The notes: a model not told the origin generated them from the letters alone. Counted from the stretch's first letter, positions 38,002 to 47,663 are shown. The stretch is 64,000 bases of DNA from Clostridium ihumii AP5 (GCF_000612845.1 NZ_CCAT010000046.1:62001-126000), one strand, 5' to 3'. Numbers and translations are program-made.

Positions 38002-41000
38002 CCTCCTCTCTCCTCTCTATTATATTTTTAAATTCATTCGGAAATTTAATAAAGAGTCTGTTTTCCTCACTAGAAATACTTCTTATATTTTCAAAAACAC
38101 CATTCAAATCTAATATGCCATAACCAAATTCTCTATTCGGATATATATCGCCTGGCCTTTTTTTAGTTCCACGAACTAAATAAGATCTTATTTTAGGTGT
38201 ATATAAAAGCGTGTCATTTTTCTCCACTATTCCCCATTGAAGTAGTAATGCTACTACTCCAGCTAAAATAGCAGTAGCTGCTGAAGATCCTGTAACCTTT
38301 TTAATTTCATTATTTAGTCCTGTTGTCAATACTCCTACTCCCCCAACAGCAATATCAGGCTTAATTCTATTATCTCTAGTGAAACCTCTTCCAGATTCCG
38401 CCATCAATGTATTTTTATCTTGATTATAATAAGCTGTATTTATAACATAATTTGCAGTTCCAGGGGTTGCTAGTGTTATATATGGGTCTGGATTTAAAAA
38501 CCTAGTATTAGCTTCCAGCAATGCTCTTTGATATATCCACAAATCGTAGTTCCCATCAACTACATAATCCCCAAAAATTTTAAACTGCCAAATTCCATCT
38601 TTAAGATTAGTCATAAGTACTTGTATATATTCATTTCCTGAGGACTTATCCGCAACATAATATCTTACTTTTACATTAGTCTTTTCATATATAAAATATA
38701 AATCTTCCACTTCTTCAAATTTTACTGGAATCCTATCTATACTTTCTCCACTTGGTGAGGTTATTCCTATAGAAATTTTATCTGGAGTTCTCGCCCAAAT
38801 GAAAATCATTAATCCTTTTTGATTTTTGTCAACTTGTACTTCTACTGTTTGAATTTCTCCAGTTTTATTTAACTTTCCACTAGTGTGTGTATCTGTATTC
38901 CCTTGGTTTCCTGTTCCTGTTACAACTGTTACCCCCTTAATATTTGTATATCTATCTATGAAGTTTTCTACAAGTCCAGTTCCATCATGACCACCAGCAT
39001 TACTCTCCATTGGTATACATATAACCAATGGCTTATCTACCTTATAGTGATAATTCAATAAATAAGTTATACCTAAAATTAATCCTGTTGTTCCTGTTAT
39101 AAATGTCTTTTTATTAAAAACTCCATTTTGTTCTAATACAGATTTATCTGATTCTTGACATTTCACAATTGCAAATTCACAATTTGGCGCTGCTCCTAAA
39201 ACTCCATTTATCCCTCTTGCACCAATAATTCCAGCCACTTCAGTACCATGTCCATTCTCATCTTTTTGTGGTACTATTTTATACGGGTCTCCCCCGTTCA
39301 TGCTTTCCTCAATAGCTCTATTTATTTCTTCTCTAGTATACTCTGCACCATATGAAAAATTTTCTGGTGGTTTTCCTACTGTTGCACTTTGATCCCATAT
39401 AGTAGCTACTCTTGTTTTATTGTCTTCTGTCATAAATTCTTTATTTAAATAATCTATACCTGTGTCAATTATTCCTACAATTACACCAGTACCATTTAAT
39501 TTTAAAAATTGATTGCTATGAAACTTTAGTACATTTGATGTTTCAAGTGGAGATATTTCTGATAATGTATATAATTTGGTTTCATTATATCCAACTATTG
39601 TTTTACTGTTTTTAACTACATTTTCAATAGTCCCCTTTTTAACTACTATTAAAGCCTCTGAATTTGTTAATTTAAACACACACACATTAGAATTGTTCTT
39701 GTATTCCTCACTTACATCTCCCAAATACTGAACTAAATAATTATCATAATCTACATTATTAAATAATTTCCCGCACTTTTCTAATTCTTCATTAGGGGTT
39801 TCTGTAATAAATGGACTTTCTATATTATTTTTAACCTCAGTTTCTCTAATACCTGCTGCATCTCTATATCTAAGAGGTTCTTCATTTAACCAAATTTCTA
39901 AGGAATCTCTTAAGCACAATGTTCCATATCCCCATGTTGGATTAGGATGATCTTCATTGCCTTTTATCTGTTTTGCTCCCTTTAATATATAATATTTTAA
40001 TCTCTCTCCATATAAGTATGGATCTCTTCCTTTTATAAATCCCCATTGTAGTAATAATGCAGCTGCTCCTGAAACTACTGGAGTTGCCATTGATGTTCCA
40101 CTTAATTCATCATATCCACCACCAGGTATTGGCCCAACTATATTTTGTCCAGGTGCTACTATATCTGGCTTTATATTCTCTGAATTTAGTCTTCCTCTTC
40201 CAGAAAAACTGGATATATCACCAATATTACTATTGTAGCTTCCTACTGTTATAACATTTTGAACTGTTCCAGGTATACCAAGTGTATTATATACTGTTGG
40301 CCTTAAAAACTTTGTTTGCCTATTTAGTGCTTCACTTATAGGTAGCCAAACATCAACACTTGTAATTTCCTTTCCCTCTCTATACAATACTATTGTCCAA
40401 ACACCTTCTAGTAAGTATTCATTTTGTGCTACTAATGTTAATATAATTTCTCCTCCTATATTAAATGGAAGTGGCCCTGATTTATATATAAAATAATATG
40501 TTCCCCTTAAATTACCTTCTACATATGCTCTATTAAAATTTATTATTGGAGTTCTATTTCCATCTGGTGCAATAATTTGCACACTTATATCAGATATAAA
40601 CTTTTTATATAATTGAAATATCAATGCTGGTTCTCCAGAAGCTACATTAAGTTCTATTTTAGATACTTCATTTACCTCTACGCTTACATGATGACCTTTA
40701 TCTCCTTCATTTCCTGCTGCACAAACAAAACTTATCCTCTCTAATGCACTAATTACTGATATATATTGTTCAAAAAGAGTTCCTCCATTATGTGCTCCAT
40801 CATTTGTACTAAAACTTAAATTTATTACTAATGGTTTTTTTAACTCCCTAAATTTATCTAATAAAAATCTTATGGCTCTCATAACTTGACTACTTTTTGT
40901 AAATGTTCCCTCGCCTTCCCTAGTAAGCTTAACCATAATTATTGAAGCTTCTGGTGCTACACCATAATTTTCTTTGGGAATTCGTCCACCAGCAGCTGCT

Positions 41001-41587
41001 ATACCAGCTACATGAGTACCATGTCCTACCTTATCAACATGTTCTACTATAGATTGAGGATCATTTGACTTTAATGCTTCATTTATTTGATTTGAATCAT
41101 AAACCTTTCCAATACTTAAATCGTAAATATAGTCTATTCTTGTTGTTCCATCAGCATTTGTAAATGCAGGATGCATATAATCTATTCCTGAATCTATAAA
41201 TCCTATTACTACACCTAACCCTGTTAATCCATAATTTATTCTGGGTGTATTTATACATGATGCTGAGTTTACACTTTCACTATCATAGTGAACAGTTCTA
41301 GGTAATTCTATATATTGTATTTCATTTATTGAACCAACCTTTTCTACATCACTAAAATTCACTGTTACAATTCCAAATCCATAACCTAAGTCGTCTAATA
41401 CACCACCTATGCTTTCTACTTTAGATTTAACAATTTGAAAATCAGTACTATATAATACAATTAATTCAATTTTTTCTCCACTTAAGGTTTGCTTATACTT
41501 TGCTGAAACTTTGTTTAATAATCCCCTTGGTATATTCAAAATTAAGTTTAAAAAGCCCTCAAAATTCTCCAAAACTTTCAACTCCAA
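37991..41587 (-). CDS. cspBA: Fused Csp subtilisin-like germination proteases (CspB-CspA type)
   Basis: This 1198-residue protein contains two complete Csp units. Unit 1 has a prodomain (1 to about 110), Asp132, His189, oxyanion Asn293 and Ser499 (SGTSMATP). Unit 2 (about 603-1198) has its own prodomain, Asp708, His780, Asn894 and Ser1102 (TGSSAATA). Both triads look intact, unlike C. difficile CspBA, whose CspA half is inactive. Unit 2 resembles CspC more than unit 1. The annotated start is TTG. A TTG 15 bases later (41572) has better spacing to GGAG. It is co-transcribed with cspC. Confidence 0.9.
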   Translation of the reverse strand: MELKVLENFEGFLNLILNIPRGLLNKVSAKYKQTLSGEKIELIVLYSTDFQIVKSKVESIGGVLDDLGYGFGIVTVNFSDVEKVGSINEIQYIELPRTVHYDSESVNSASCINTPRINYGLTGLGVVIGFIDSGIDYMHPAFTNADGTTRIDYIYDLSIGKVYDSNQINEALKSNDPQSIVEHVDKVGHGTHVAGIAAAGGRIPKENYGVAPEASIIMVKLTREGEGTFTKSSQVMRAIRFLLDKFRELKKPLVINLSFSTNDGAHNGGTLFEQYISVISALERISFVCAAGNEGDKGHHVSVEVNEVSKIELNVASGEPALIFQLYKKFISDISVQIIAPDGNRTPIINFNRAYVEGNLRGTYYFIYKSGPLPFNIGGEIILTLVAQNEYLLEGVWTIVLYREGKEITSVDVWLPISEALNRQTKFLRPTVYNTLGIPGTVQNVITVGSYNSNIGDISSFSGRGRLNSENIKPDIVAPGQNIVGPIPGGGYDELSGTSMATPVVSGAAALLLQWGFIKGRDPYLYGERLKYYILKGAKQIKGNEDHPNPTWGYGTLCLRDSLEIWLNEEPLRYRDAAGIRETEVKNNIESPFITETPNEELEKCGKLFNNVDYDNYLVQYLGDVSEEYKNNSNVCVFKLTNSEALIVVKKGTIENVVKNSKTIVGYNETKLYTLSEISPLETSNVLKFHSNQFLKLNGTGVIVGIIDTGIDYLNKEFMTEDNKTRVATIWDQSATVGKPPENFSYGAEYTREEINRAIEESMNGGDPYKIVPQKDENGHGTEVAGIIGARGINGVLGAAPNCEFAIVKCQESDKSVLEQNGVFNKKTFITGTTGLILGITYLLNYHYKVDKPLVICIPMESNAGGHDGTGLVENFIDRYTNIKGVTVVTGTGNQGNTDTHTSGKLNKTGEIQTVEVQVDKNQKGLMIFIWARTPDKISIGITSPSGESIDRIPVKFEEVEDLYFIYEKTNVKVRYYVADKSSGNEYIQVLMTNLKDGIWQFKIFGDYVVDGNYDLWIYQRALLEANTRFLNPDPYITLATPGTANYVINTAYYNQDKNTLMAESGRGFTRDNRIKPDIAVGGVGVLTTGLNNEIKKVTGSSAATAILAGVVALLLQWGIVEKNDTLLYTPKIRSYLVRGTKKRPGDIYPNREFGYGILDLNGVFENIRSISSEENRLFIKFPNEFKNIIERREEDEK

Positions 41588-41628
41588 ATATTATTATTCA
41601 CTTATAATTTTATGCACTTAAAATAAAA

Positions 41629-41671
41629 AAAAGTATCTATAGTAGAAATTTAACCTACTATAGATACTTTT
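41629..41671 (-). terminator. Rho-independent terminator after the XRE regulator
   Basis: A perfect 17-bp stem (41629-41645 with 41655-41671) with T residues on the minus strand separates the regulator from cspBA. Confidence 0.9.
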
Positions 41672-41677
41672 TGTTAA

Positions 41678-42349
41678 TTATAATTCAAATTCAATTCTAT
41701 TTAATTTTGCTATGACTTTTATGTCTTTATGTGATACTGTTTCTGTTCTTAATGAATTCTTATTGCTTATAAGTAATATTTTGCTTGCATCTAGTCTTTT
41801 TATTTGTCTTATTACTCTTTCATTATTATAATCTATAAGACAAATAGCATTATTCTCTATTTCGCTTGTTAGATTAGCAAATGCTACATCACCTTCACAA
41901 ATTCTAAAACCCATTAAATCATCATTTGCAATTTTTATAAATAATACTTTATCTGCATTAAAACCTTCAACTTTTTTAGATATTATAGGTAATTGTTTAT
42001 TTCCTACAGGTTTTGATAAATCATAATTATAAATTCCTATAGTTTTTATTACTGATCCAAAAGCATCATCCCATACTTCATTGATTTTTTCTGGTGCTTT
42101 ATTTCTAACTTCCGTTTTAACTGTTTTAGACTCTTCGTAAGCTATATCTTGGAACATTGTAGAAGCTGTTTTAAGTTCTCCACCTAAAACCTTTCCAATT
42201 CTCTCCATCATTTTTTCATTTATAACTTTACGACCAGTTTCAACTTCATTTATAAAACCTTCAGAAACTCCTAGTTTCTTAGCTAATTGCTTTTGGCTCA
42301 TTCCCTTGTCGTTTCTGGCTTTCTTTAAAGTTTCTCCTACTTTACTCAT
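41678..42349 (-). CDS. XRE-family regulator with degenerate S24 (LexA-like) C-terminal domain
   Basis: This 223-residue protein has an XRE helix-turn-helix (about 7-58; MSQKQLAKKLGVSEGFINEVE) and a C-terminal domain resembling LexA/CI peptidases. The Ser of the GDSM motif is replaced by Leu145 (DDLM), while the general-base Lys184 (IKRL) remains. Self-cleavage should therefore not occur, and the domain may serve for dimerisation. It follows cyclophilin and DUF3783 genes in the same direction, with a 69-base gap. Its regulon is unknown. Confidence 0.82.
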   Translation of the reverse strand: MSKVGETLKKARNDKGMSQKQLAKKLGVSEGFINEVETGRKVINEKMMERIGKVLGGELKTASTMFQDIAYEESKTVKTEVRNKAPEKINEVWDDAFGSVIKTIGIYNYDLSKPVGNKQLPIISKKVEGFNADKVLFIKIANDDLMGFRICEGDVAFANLTSEIENNAICLIDYNNERVIRQIKRLDASKILLISNKNSLRTETVSHKDIKVIAKLNRIEFEL

Positions 42350-42418
42350 ATTACTACCCCTTACTTAAGGACTTAATTTTTATAAAATAAATCCTTCTAT
42401 AATGTTAAAATAAAATAT

Positions 42419-42793
42419 TTATTTCTTAGAAAATTGTTCACGTTCCTTAATTAAATGTTCAAGCAAAAATTTGAAGCTCCAGTTGATTGATACTGGTGTA
42501 ACTGATGCTAATATAGGTTTAGATTCTAAATTATTTCTTACAATTTTAACTGCACTTTGAATTGCCCCACTAGAAAAATTATTAAATATAATCACTTTTT
42601 CCTTAGGCATTTCATGTATCTCATCAACCTCTATCTTTTCACTTAATATATCTCTTAGTTTTAGCTTTGACATATTCTCTTTAACTACAATACATTCTCT
42701 AGATGTTTTGTCTTTAAATTTTAAATTTAAAATTTCTAGTTCGCTTTCATCTAATCCATAAGTTATCATTACTTTATCATTTAAATTATTCAT
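42419..42793 (-). CDS. DUF3783 domain protein
   Basis: This 124-residue soluble protein resembles the clostridial DUF3783 family. The features are the opening MITYGLDESELEILN, the central VIIFNNFSS, and the end segment PILASVTPVSINWSFKFLLEHLIKE, which is the most conserved part. GAGGGTTTAAT precedes the ATG. It follows the cyclophilin gene by 22 bases, so the two are probably co-transcribed. The function is unknown. Confidence 0.75.
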   Translation of the reverse strand: MNNLNDKVMITYGLDESELEILNLKFKDKTSRECIVVKENMSKLKLRDILSEKIEVDEIHEMPKEKVIIFNNFSSGAIQSAVKIVRNNLESKPILASVTPVSINWSFKFLLEHLIKEREQFSKK

Positions 42794-42815
42794 ATTAAAC
42801 CCTCAAGTATTCTAA

Positions 42816-43334
42816 TTACATTTTTTCTGGTTCTGGATACTCTACACCAAAAGTTTCTACTGTAACTTCTTCCATTACTTGATCTTCATCTGGTTTATCC
42901 ATGTAATTTCTTGATACTAAAGAAATTTCATCTGCAACATCTTGACCTTCTATAAGTTTCCCAAATGCAGCATATTGTCTATCTAAGTGTGGTGAATTTT
43001 CTACCATTATGAAGAATTGACATCCAGCAGAATTTAAAACTTGAGTTCTTGCCATAGATAAAACACCTTTTGTATGTTTTAAATTATTTTCAAATTTATT
43101 TGCAGCAAATTCTCCTTTTATACTATATCCTGGGTTACCCATTCCAGTTTTATCTGGACATCCACCTTGAATCATGAATCCAGGAATTACTCTGTGGAAT
43201 ATTAATCCATTGTAAAAACCTTTATTTATAAGACTTATAAAGTTATTAACTGTATTTGGAGCTATTTCTGGATATAACTCAGCTTTCATTATTTTACCAC
43301 TATTCATTTTTATAGTTACTATTGGATTTTGCAT
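42816..43334 (-). CDS. Peptidyl-prolyl cis-trans isomerase, cyclophilin type
   Basis: This 172-residue cytosolic cyclophilin catalyses proline isomerisation. It covers the full fold: NFISLINKGFYNGLIFHRVIPGFMIQGG split as NFISLINKGFY and FHRVIPGFMIQGG (about 30-58), then GVLSMARTQ and the active-site region SAGCQFFIMVENSPHLD and YAAFGKLIEG. Catalytic Arg and Phe of FHRVIPGF are present. No signal peptide is seen. AAAGGAGAG precedes the ATG. It leads a probable operon with DUF3783. Confidence 0.95.
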   Translation of the reverse strand: MQNPIVTIKMNSGKIMKAELYPEIAPNTVNNFISLINKGFYNGLIFHRVIPGFMIQGGCPDKTGMGNPGYSIKGEFAANKFENNLKHTKGVLSMARTQVLNSAGCQFFIMVENSPHLDRQYAAFGKLIEGQDVADEISLVSRNYMDKPDEDQVMEEVTVETFGVEYPEPEKM

Positions 43335-43486
43335 AATATTTCTCTCCTTTATTTTAACTTTTCTAAAATATATTCATTTACATTTTTAGATATTATACAA
43401 TGATTATATCACATGAAAATTATTCATTTAAGACTTATTATTTCCTAAATCTAATATAAATATAACCATAGTAAAAATTCATAAAA

Positions 43487-43509
43487 ATAAGGGAGAACTG
43501 CTTCCCCCT
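43487..43509 (-). terminator. Rho-independent terminator after the dCache protein
   Basis: On the minus strand GGGGGAA pairs with TTCTCCC (43502-43508 with 43491-43497, one G-U) around GCAG, followed by TTATTTTTAT. Confidence 0.75.
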
Positions 43510-43512
43510 AAA

Positions 43513-44550
43513 TTATGACTTATCTTTATCTTCTTTGCTGTCTTTATCTTCTTCATTTATAGCTTCATCTATAATTTTCTCAACTTTATCAATATTTATA
43601 TCACCATTTGCTATATCTTTCAAATTAAGATTAATTCCTAAAACTTTTTTTAAAATTATTTGAATAAATATTAATAGTATTCCTTGTATTGATGTTAATA
43701 TGGTTGCTTTTTGACTATCACCAGACATACGTTCATCCATCTTATCCTTATCAACTTCCACTATCAATGTCCATCCTAAATCCTTATCTATTGTGAAATA
43801 TGAACCATAAACATCTTTATTTCTATAATTTTTATATGGTGTATATCTTGAATAATCTATATTTAACTTAACCCTATCTATATCAACCTTTTGTTTACCT
43901 ACCGCTCCTGGAATATATCTAGATTCAGTTAAAAACATACCTTCATCATTTACTATATAAGCCTCTGAATATTCATTAAGTCTGTTTTGTTTCATTATAT
44001 CATTTAGCTCTTTCAAGTTAGTCCTCATCCAAATTAATCCCATAATATTTTTATTTGAATCTATTATAGGATTGTACATATCAACTGTATAGTCATTATC
44101 ACCTAAAACAGTTTTTACTCCCATTGCTTTTGTTTCAAAAACTTTATTAACCTCTTCAGATTCTCTAAATTTATCACTTTCGTCTATATATCCATAAACT
44201 ATTTCTTTGTTTTTGTTAAGAACTAATATATTATCATATCGTTGTCTACTTGCCATTATAAAGTTCATCTCTTTAGCTACCTTAGTCTGATCCATATTAG
44301 TTAAGCTATCTGATAATGAGTATAACTTTATTTCATAAAAAACTTGACCTATTGAATTTTGAACAGTTTTTGCTAAATCTTGACCTATATAATAAATATT
44401 ATTTACCACCATTTCATTATTCTTTTTTACATTATCATTATTAACTTTTAGAAATCCACCTAAAGAAAATAACATAGAAAATGAAGTTATACATATTACT
44501 CCAATGACAAATTTACTTATAGTTTTTTTAGGTTTTTTTATGCATAACAT
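43513..44550 (-). CDS. Orphan dCache sensor membrane protein without an output domain
   Basis: This 345-residue protein has a membrane segment (about 13-34), an extracytoplasmic dCache-like domain (about 40-275; EAYIVNDEGMFLTES, DLGWTLIVEVDKD) and a second hydrophobic segment (about 285-305). It ends in a short cytoplasmic tail rich in Asp, Glu and Lys. The first 300 residues look like a chemoreceptor or kinase sensor, but no HAMP, kinase, GGDEF or MCP domain follows. It starts four bases after the 136-residue gene, so the two probably work together. The ribosome binding site (AAGAAGAG) is weak. Confidence 0.8.
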   Translation of the reverse strand: MLCIKKPKKTISKFVIGVICITSFSMLFSLGGFLKVNNDNVKKNNEMVVNNIYYIGQDLAKTVQNSIGQVFYEIKLYSLSDSLTNMDQTKVAKEMNFIMASRQRYDNILVLNKNKEIVYGYIDESDKFRESEEVNKVFETKAMGVKTVLGDNDYTVDMYNPIIDSNKNIMGLIWMRTNLKELNDIMKQNRLNEYSEAYIVNDEGMFLTESRYIPGAVGKQKVDIDRVKLNIDYSRYTPYKNYRNKDVYGSYFTIDKDLGWTLIVEVDKDKMDERMSGDSQKATILTSIQGILLIFIQIILKKVLGINLNLKDIANGDINIDKVEKIIDEAINEEDKDSKEDKDKS

Positions 44551-44553
44551 TTT

Positions 44554-44964
44554 TTATAACTCTTCTTTATAAGAATGTACTCTTAAATTTAATTTTTTAT
44601 CATAATTTACAAACTCTATAACTAAGGATGCACCTGGTAAGATTATAAAATAATCCTTATTTAATATATTTATACTTCTATCTTTCATTATTTCCTCTTT
44701 ATGAAATAACAAAACATCATCATCCTGTAGATTTACGCTCTCCATTACTTCCTCAGTTTCATCCTCATTTAAATTACATCCGTAAATATTAATAATATTA
44801 TTTTCCTCAGGATTTTTTACAATTATATCATTAACAATATATATACTATTACTGTTTTTTGGATTAACTATATCTATTCCATTAAAATTTTCATTCATTT
44901 TAAAATCTTTATATTCATCTAATTGTTCATCACTATTTTCTTTATTCATTTTGAAAACTCTCAT
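44554..44964 (-). CDS. Hypothetical protein, 136 aa, partner of the dCache protein
   Basis: The protein is acidic and soluble, without a signal peptide. It has a charged N-terminal 25 residues and a predicted beta-rich body ending in HSYKEEL. GGGTGG lies about seven bases before the first ATG. A second ATG five codons later is also possible. The family is not recognised. Tight coupling to the dCache gene is the only functional clue. Confidence 0.6.
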   Translation of the reverse strand: MRVFKMNKENSDEQLDEYKDFKMNENFNGIDIVNPKNSNSIYIVNDIIVKNPEENNIINIYGCNLNEDETEEVMESVNLQDDDVLLFHKEEIMKDRSINILNKDYFIILPGASLVIEFVNYDKKLNLRVHSYKEEL

Positions 44965-45200
44965 AACTTACCACCCTGTTACTATATTTTTTCATAAATA
45001 ACTTAAATTAAAAATTCAACTTGAATATTTAATTTTAAAATTAATTCAAATTGTCTAGTGCATTGTAGAAATATACGTAAATATTTGTTTTTTTGACTTT
45101 CTATATAATTAATTTATGTAAAACTATAGTATGTTGTTAAAGGATTTTGTAAAACTTTTTATATTTATTAGATTTTAGATTTACCCTTTTGCGTATAAAA

Positions 45201-45230
45201 AAAAGAACCACATATTGTGATTCTTTTTAT
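45201..45230 (-). terminator. Rho-independent terminator overlapping the stop of the 374-residue gene
   Basis: On the minus strand AAAAGAATCACA pairs with TGTGGTTCTTTT around a three-base loop, followed by T residues. The 5' arm contains the stop codon of the upstream gene. Confidence 0.8.
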
Positions 45231-46348
45231 AGCATATCAAATAATATAATATTATTATCAAGGGTTACATATGCGCCATCATAATTAACAGTATCTAAGG
45301 TTTTCAAATCTGTTATATTTAAGATTTCTTCTCCTAATGATGAAGTAATAAGTTTGTCCTCTACATATGATATAAAGCACCAATCAGGATCATTAATTGG
45401 TATTTCAACATTATTTTTTTCGCCTTTAACTATTGTTTTTCCATTTACCTCTCTTTGACTTACTATTTGCTTACTTTCAATATCATAAAATCTACTTCTT
45501 TTACTACTACCATTTTCAGTATATATATAACTTTCTATTATTCTTGTATCACTTGTATCCTTTTTTAATAAATATATATCTTCTTTATTTTCTTTAAAAT
45601 TAACAACTTTATAATAAATATTTTCTTCATCCGCTTTTAACAATCTTGCTCCAAAATCATCTTGACTTTTGAAAATATAATTTATATTTAATTTTGAATT
45701 ATTATTAATACTTAAAATTAAATCATTTAAGCTAATACTATAAATTTTATAATCTTTTCCATCTACTATAAAATCCTTGTTTTTATAATTATTACAACTT
45801 CTTTCTTCCAATAAAATTTTTGTATCTTCCTCATAATTATATTTAATTATATTTTCTACATTAGCAAAACTTATATCACTATTATTTATTTTATGTTTAC
45901 TTTTCTTTTCCATATCAATTAAATAAAGTTCATAATGACTTATATAATTAGGGTCTCTATCATCATAGTCTGCGCCATACAATAAAGCATAACGTTCATT
46001 TAAAATTTCTACTCTTCCTTCTTTATCAACACTACATAATTTATCTACTTTACCATTTCGTAAACATATTCTATAAAAATCAAAAAAATCATGTGTGCCT
46101 AATGCACTAGTATATATATATTGTCCATTAGTGTATGTGCTTAAATGCATAGCAAATTCATACATTTCTATAGGTATTTTATTAACTTTTTTATACTTAT
46201 TACTTTTTAAGTTATACCTATAAAAATTTAAAAATGTCTTTCCCTTTATTAAGTCAACATCTCCAAATATAAATTCTTCATCATTAAGCTTTATAACATT
46301 GTCAAAATAAAAATCATGTTTTTTTAAATCTACCACATTAATCAACAA
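45227..46348 (-). CDS. Hypothetical protein, about 373 aa, beta-propeller-like
   Basis: I do not recognise the family. The sequence is an alternation of short beta strands with tyrosines and aspartates (YIYTSALGTHDFFDFYR, VEILNERYALLYGADYD, SRFYDIESKQIVSQREVNGK). That suggests a WD40-like or YncE-like beta propeller. No signal peptide or membrane segment is clear. AGAAGGG inside the longest frame argues for a TTG start near 46348 rather than the ATG at 46372. It is transcribed alone. Confidence 0.6.
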   Translation of the reverse strand: MLINVVDLKKHDFYFDNVIKLNDEEFIFGDVDLIKGKTFLNFYRYNLKSNKYKKVNKIPIEMYEFAMHLSTYTNGQYIYTSALGTHDFFDFYRICLRNGKVDKLCSVDKEGRVEILNERYALLYGADYDDRDPNYISHYELYLIDMEKKSKHKINNSDISFANVENIIKYNYEEDTKILLEERSCNNYKNKDFIVDGKDYKIYSISLNDLILSINNNSKLNINYIFKSQDDFGARLLKADEENIYYKVVNFKENKEDIYLLKKDTSDTRIIESYIYTENGSSKRSRFYDIESKQIVSQREVNGKTIVKGEKNNVEIPINDPDWCFISYVEDKLITSSLGEEILNITDLKTLDTVNYDGAYVTLDNNIILFDML

Positions 46349-46434
46349 TATCAATTCCCTTCTAATTATCATTATATTTGTATTATGTCCATTTTTTTAC
46401 TTTTATTCACTTAATATGAATTTAATTAAGTAAA

Positions 46435-46687
46435 AAGTAAGAGTGAAAAGTGAAGAGTTATGGTTAATATTATTCATTTCATTCATAATATTTAAGATAA
46501 AAATACCTAAAAACTACGTTTCTATATTGTTTTCAACTAATTTGCTCTGCAAACTTAATAAAAAATCATTCTTTGAAATCGGAAATCCAATTTTTGCATT
46601 CACTTTCAATTTTCCATTTTCAATTAAATTAATTGGAATTCTCAATTAAAATAAGAGTAATTTCATTTTTCAGCTTGGAATCCTATA
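46435..46687 (+). repeat. Truncated copy of the dispersed TATAGG repeat (right part)
   Basis: About 250 bases align with the right two thirds of the copy at 48401, including AAGTAAGAGTGAAAAG, AAAAACTACGTTT, AATTTGCTCTGCAAA and CATTCACTTTCAATTTT. It ends CAGCTTGGAATCCTATA, the right terminal repeat. The left terminal 85 bases are missing. It sits upstream of nothing obvious, between the murI terminator and the start region of the propeller-like gene. Confidence 0.8.
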
Positions 46688-46695
46688 CAATAAAA

Positions 46696-46736
46696 ATGAC
46701 TTATTAAATAGATAAATTATCTATTTAATAAGTCAT
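46696..46736 (-). terminator. Rho-independent terminator overlapping the murI stop
   Basis: A perfect 19-bp AT-rich stem (46696-46714 with 46718-46736) with a TTTTATTG tail on the minus strand. It includes the last codons of murI and lies 8 bases from the right end of the dispersed repeat. Confidence 0.8.
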
Positions 46737-47493
46737 AACTAAGTTCTATCATTTTTTCATCTTCTGATGAATTAAATATTTCTATCTTTCCAGGTTTACT
46801 ACTATTATTTTTAATATCATTTTCAATTAATAGTCTTTCTACTTGCCTTGCCGTACCTAGACTTCCATCTATAATCTCTATATCTTTATTTAGAAAATTT
46901 AATATTTTTTCTTTAATAAATGGATAATGTGTACATCCTAAAACTATAGAACCTACCTCTTTTTCCTTTAATATATTAATTTTTTCTTCTAAATAATTAT
47001 GTATTGCCAAACCATCAATATCTCCAGTTTCTATTAACTCTGCAAGTCCACCACAAGGCATAGGTCTTATTTTTGCTATTTTACTATATTTATTTTGAAG
47101 TTCTGCAAATTTCTTTTCTGCTAATGTCACTGGTGTTGCCATAATTACAATTTCACCTTGTTTTTTAAGTTCAACTGCTGGCTTTAAAGCTGGCTCTATA
47201 CCAATAATAGGTATATCTTTGTAAGTATTCCTTAAATCTTCAATTGCAACACTCGTTGCTGTATTACAAGCTATAACTATAGCCTTAACATTTTTACTCA
47301 ATAAAAACTTTACAGCATCAAAGGTTAATTTCTTAATTTCGTCATATGTTTTTGTCCCATATGGAGCATTTTTAGAATCTCCAAAATATATAAAGTTTTC
47401 ATTAGGTAAAAGTTCTAAAGTCTTTTTAAGAACACTAAGTCCTCCAACTCCTGAGTCAAAAAAACCTATACTTTCTTCTCTTTTTAAAGTCAT
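46717..47493 (-). CDS. murI: Glutamate racemase
   Basis: MurI makes D-glutamate for peptidoglycan. The 258-residue protein has the N-terminal GFFDSGVGGLSVLK, YFGDSKNAPYG, and the two catalytic cysteines in IACNTATS and LGCTHYPF. The ATG at 47493 is chosen because AAGGTGG lies eight bases before it. A GTG four codons upstream overlaps that site. It is transcribed alone. Confidence 0.95.
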   Translation of the reverse strand: MTLKREESIGFFDSGVGGLSVLKKTLELLPNENFIYFGDSKNAPYGTKTYDEIKKLTFDAVKFLLSKNVKAIVIACNTATSVAIEDLRNTYKDIPIIGIEPALKPAVELKKQGEIVIMATPVTLAEKKFAELQNKYSKIAKIRPMPCGGLAELIETGDIDGLAIHNYLEEKINILKEKEVGSIVLGCTHYPFIKEKILNFLNKDIEIIDGSLGTARQVERLLIENDIKNNSSKPGKIEIFNSSEDEKMIELSYDLLNR

Positions 47494-47627
47494 TATTGTC
47501 ACCACCTTATAAAAGAAACTTATAATTCATTTTTTATATTTATATCCCATATATTTAAAAATATATCACAATATATAAATAAATTTCTACAGTAATATAT
47601 TTATTTTATATTATTTTCATCAAAAAA

Positions 47628-47656
47628 ATAATCACTATAATTTAGTGATTATCTTT
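47628..47656 (-). terminator. Rho-independent terminator after the 174-residue gene
   Basis: ATAATCACTA pairs with TAGTGATTAT (47628-47637 with 47643-47652) and T7 follows on the minus strand. Confidence 0.8.
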
Positions 47657-47663
47657 TATTATA

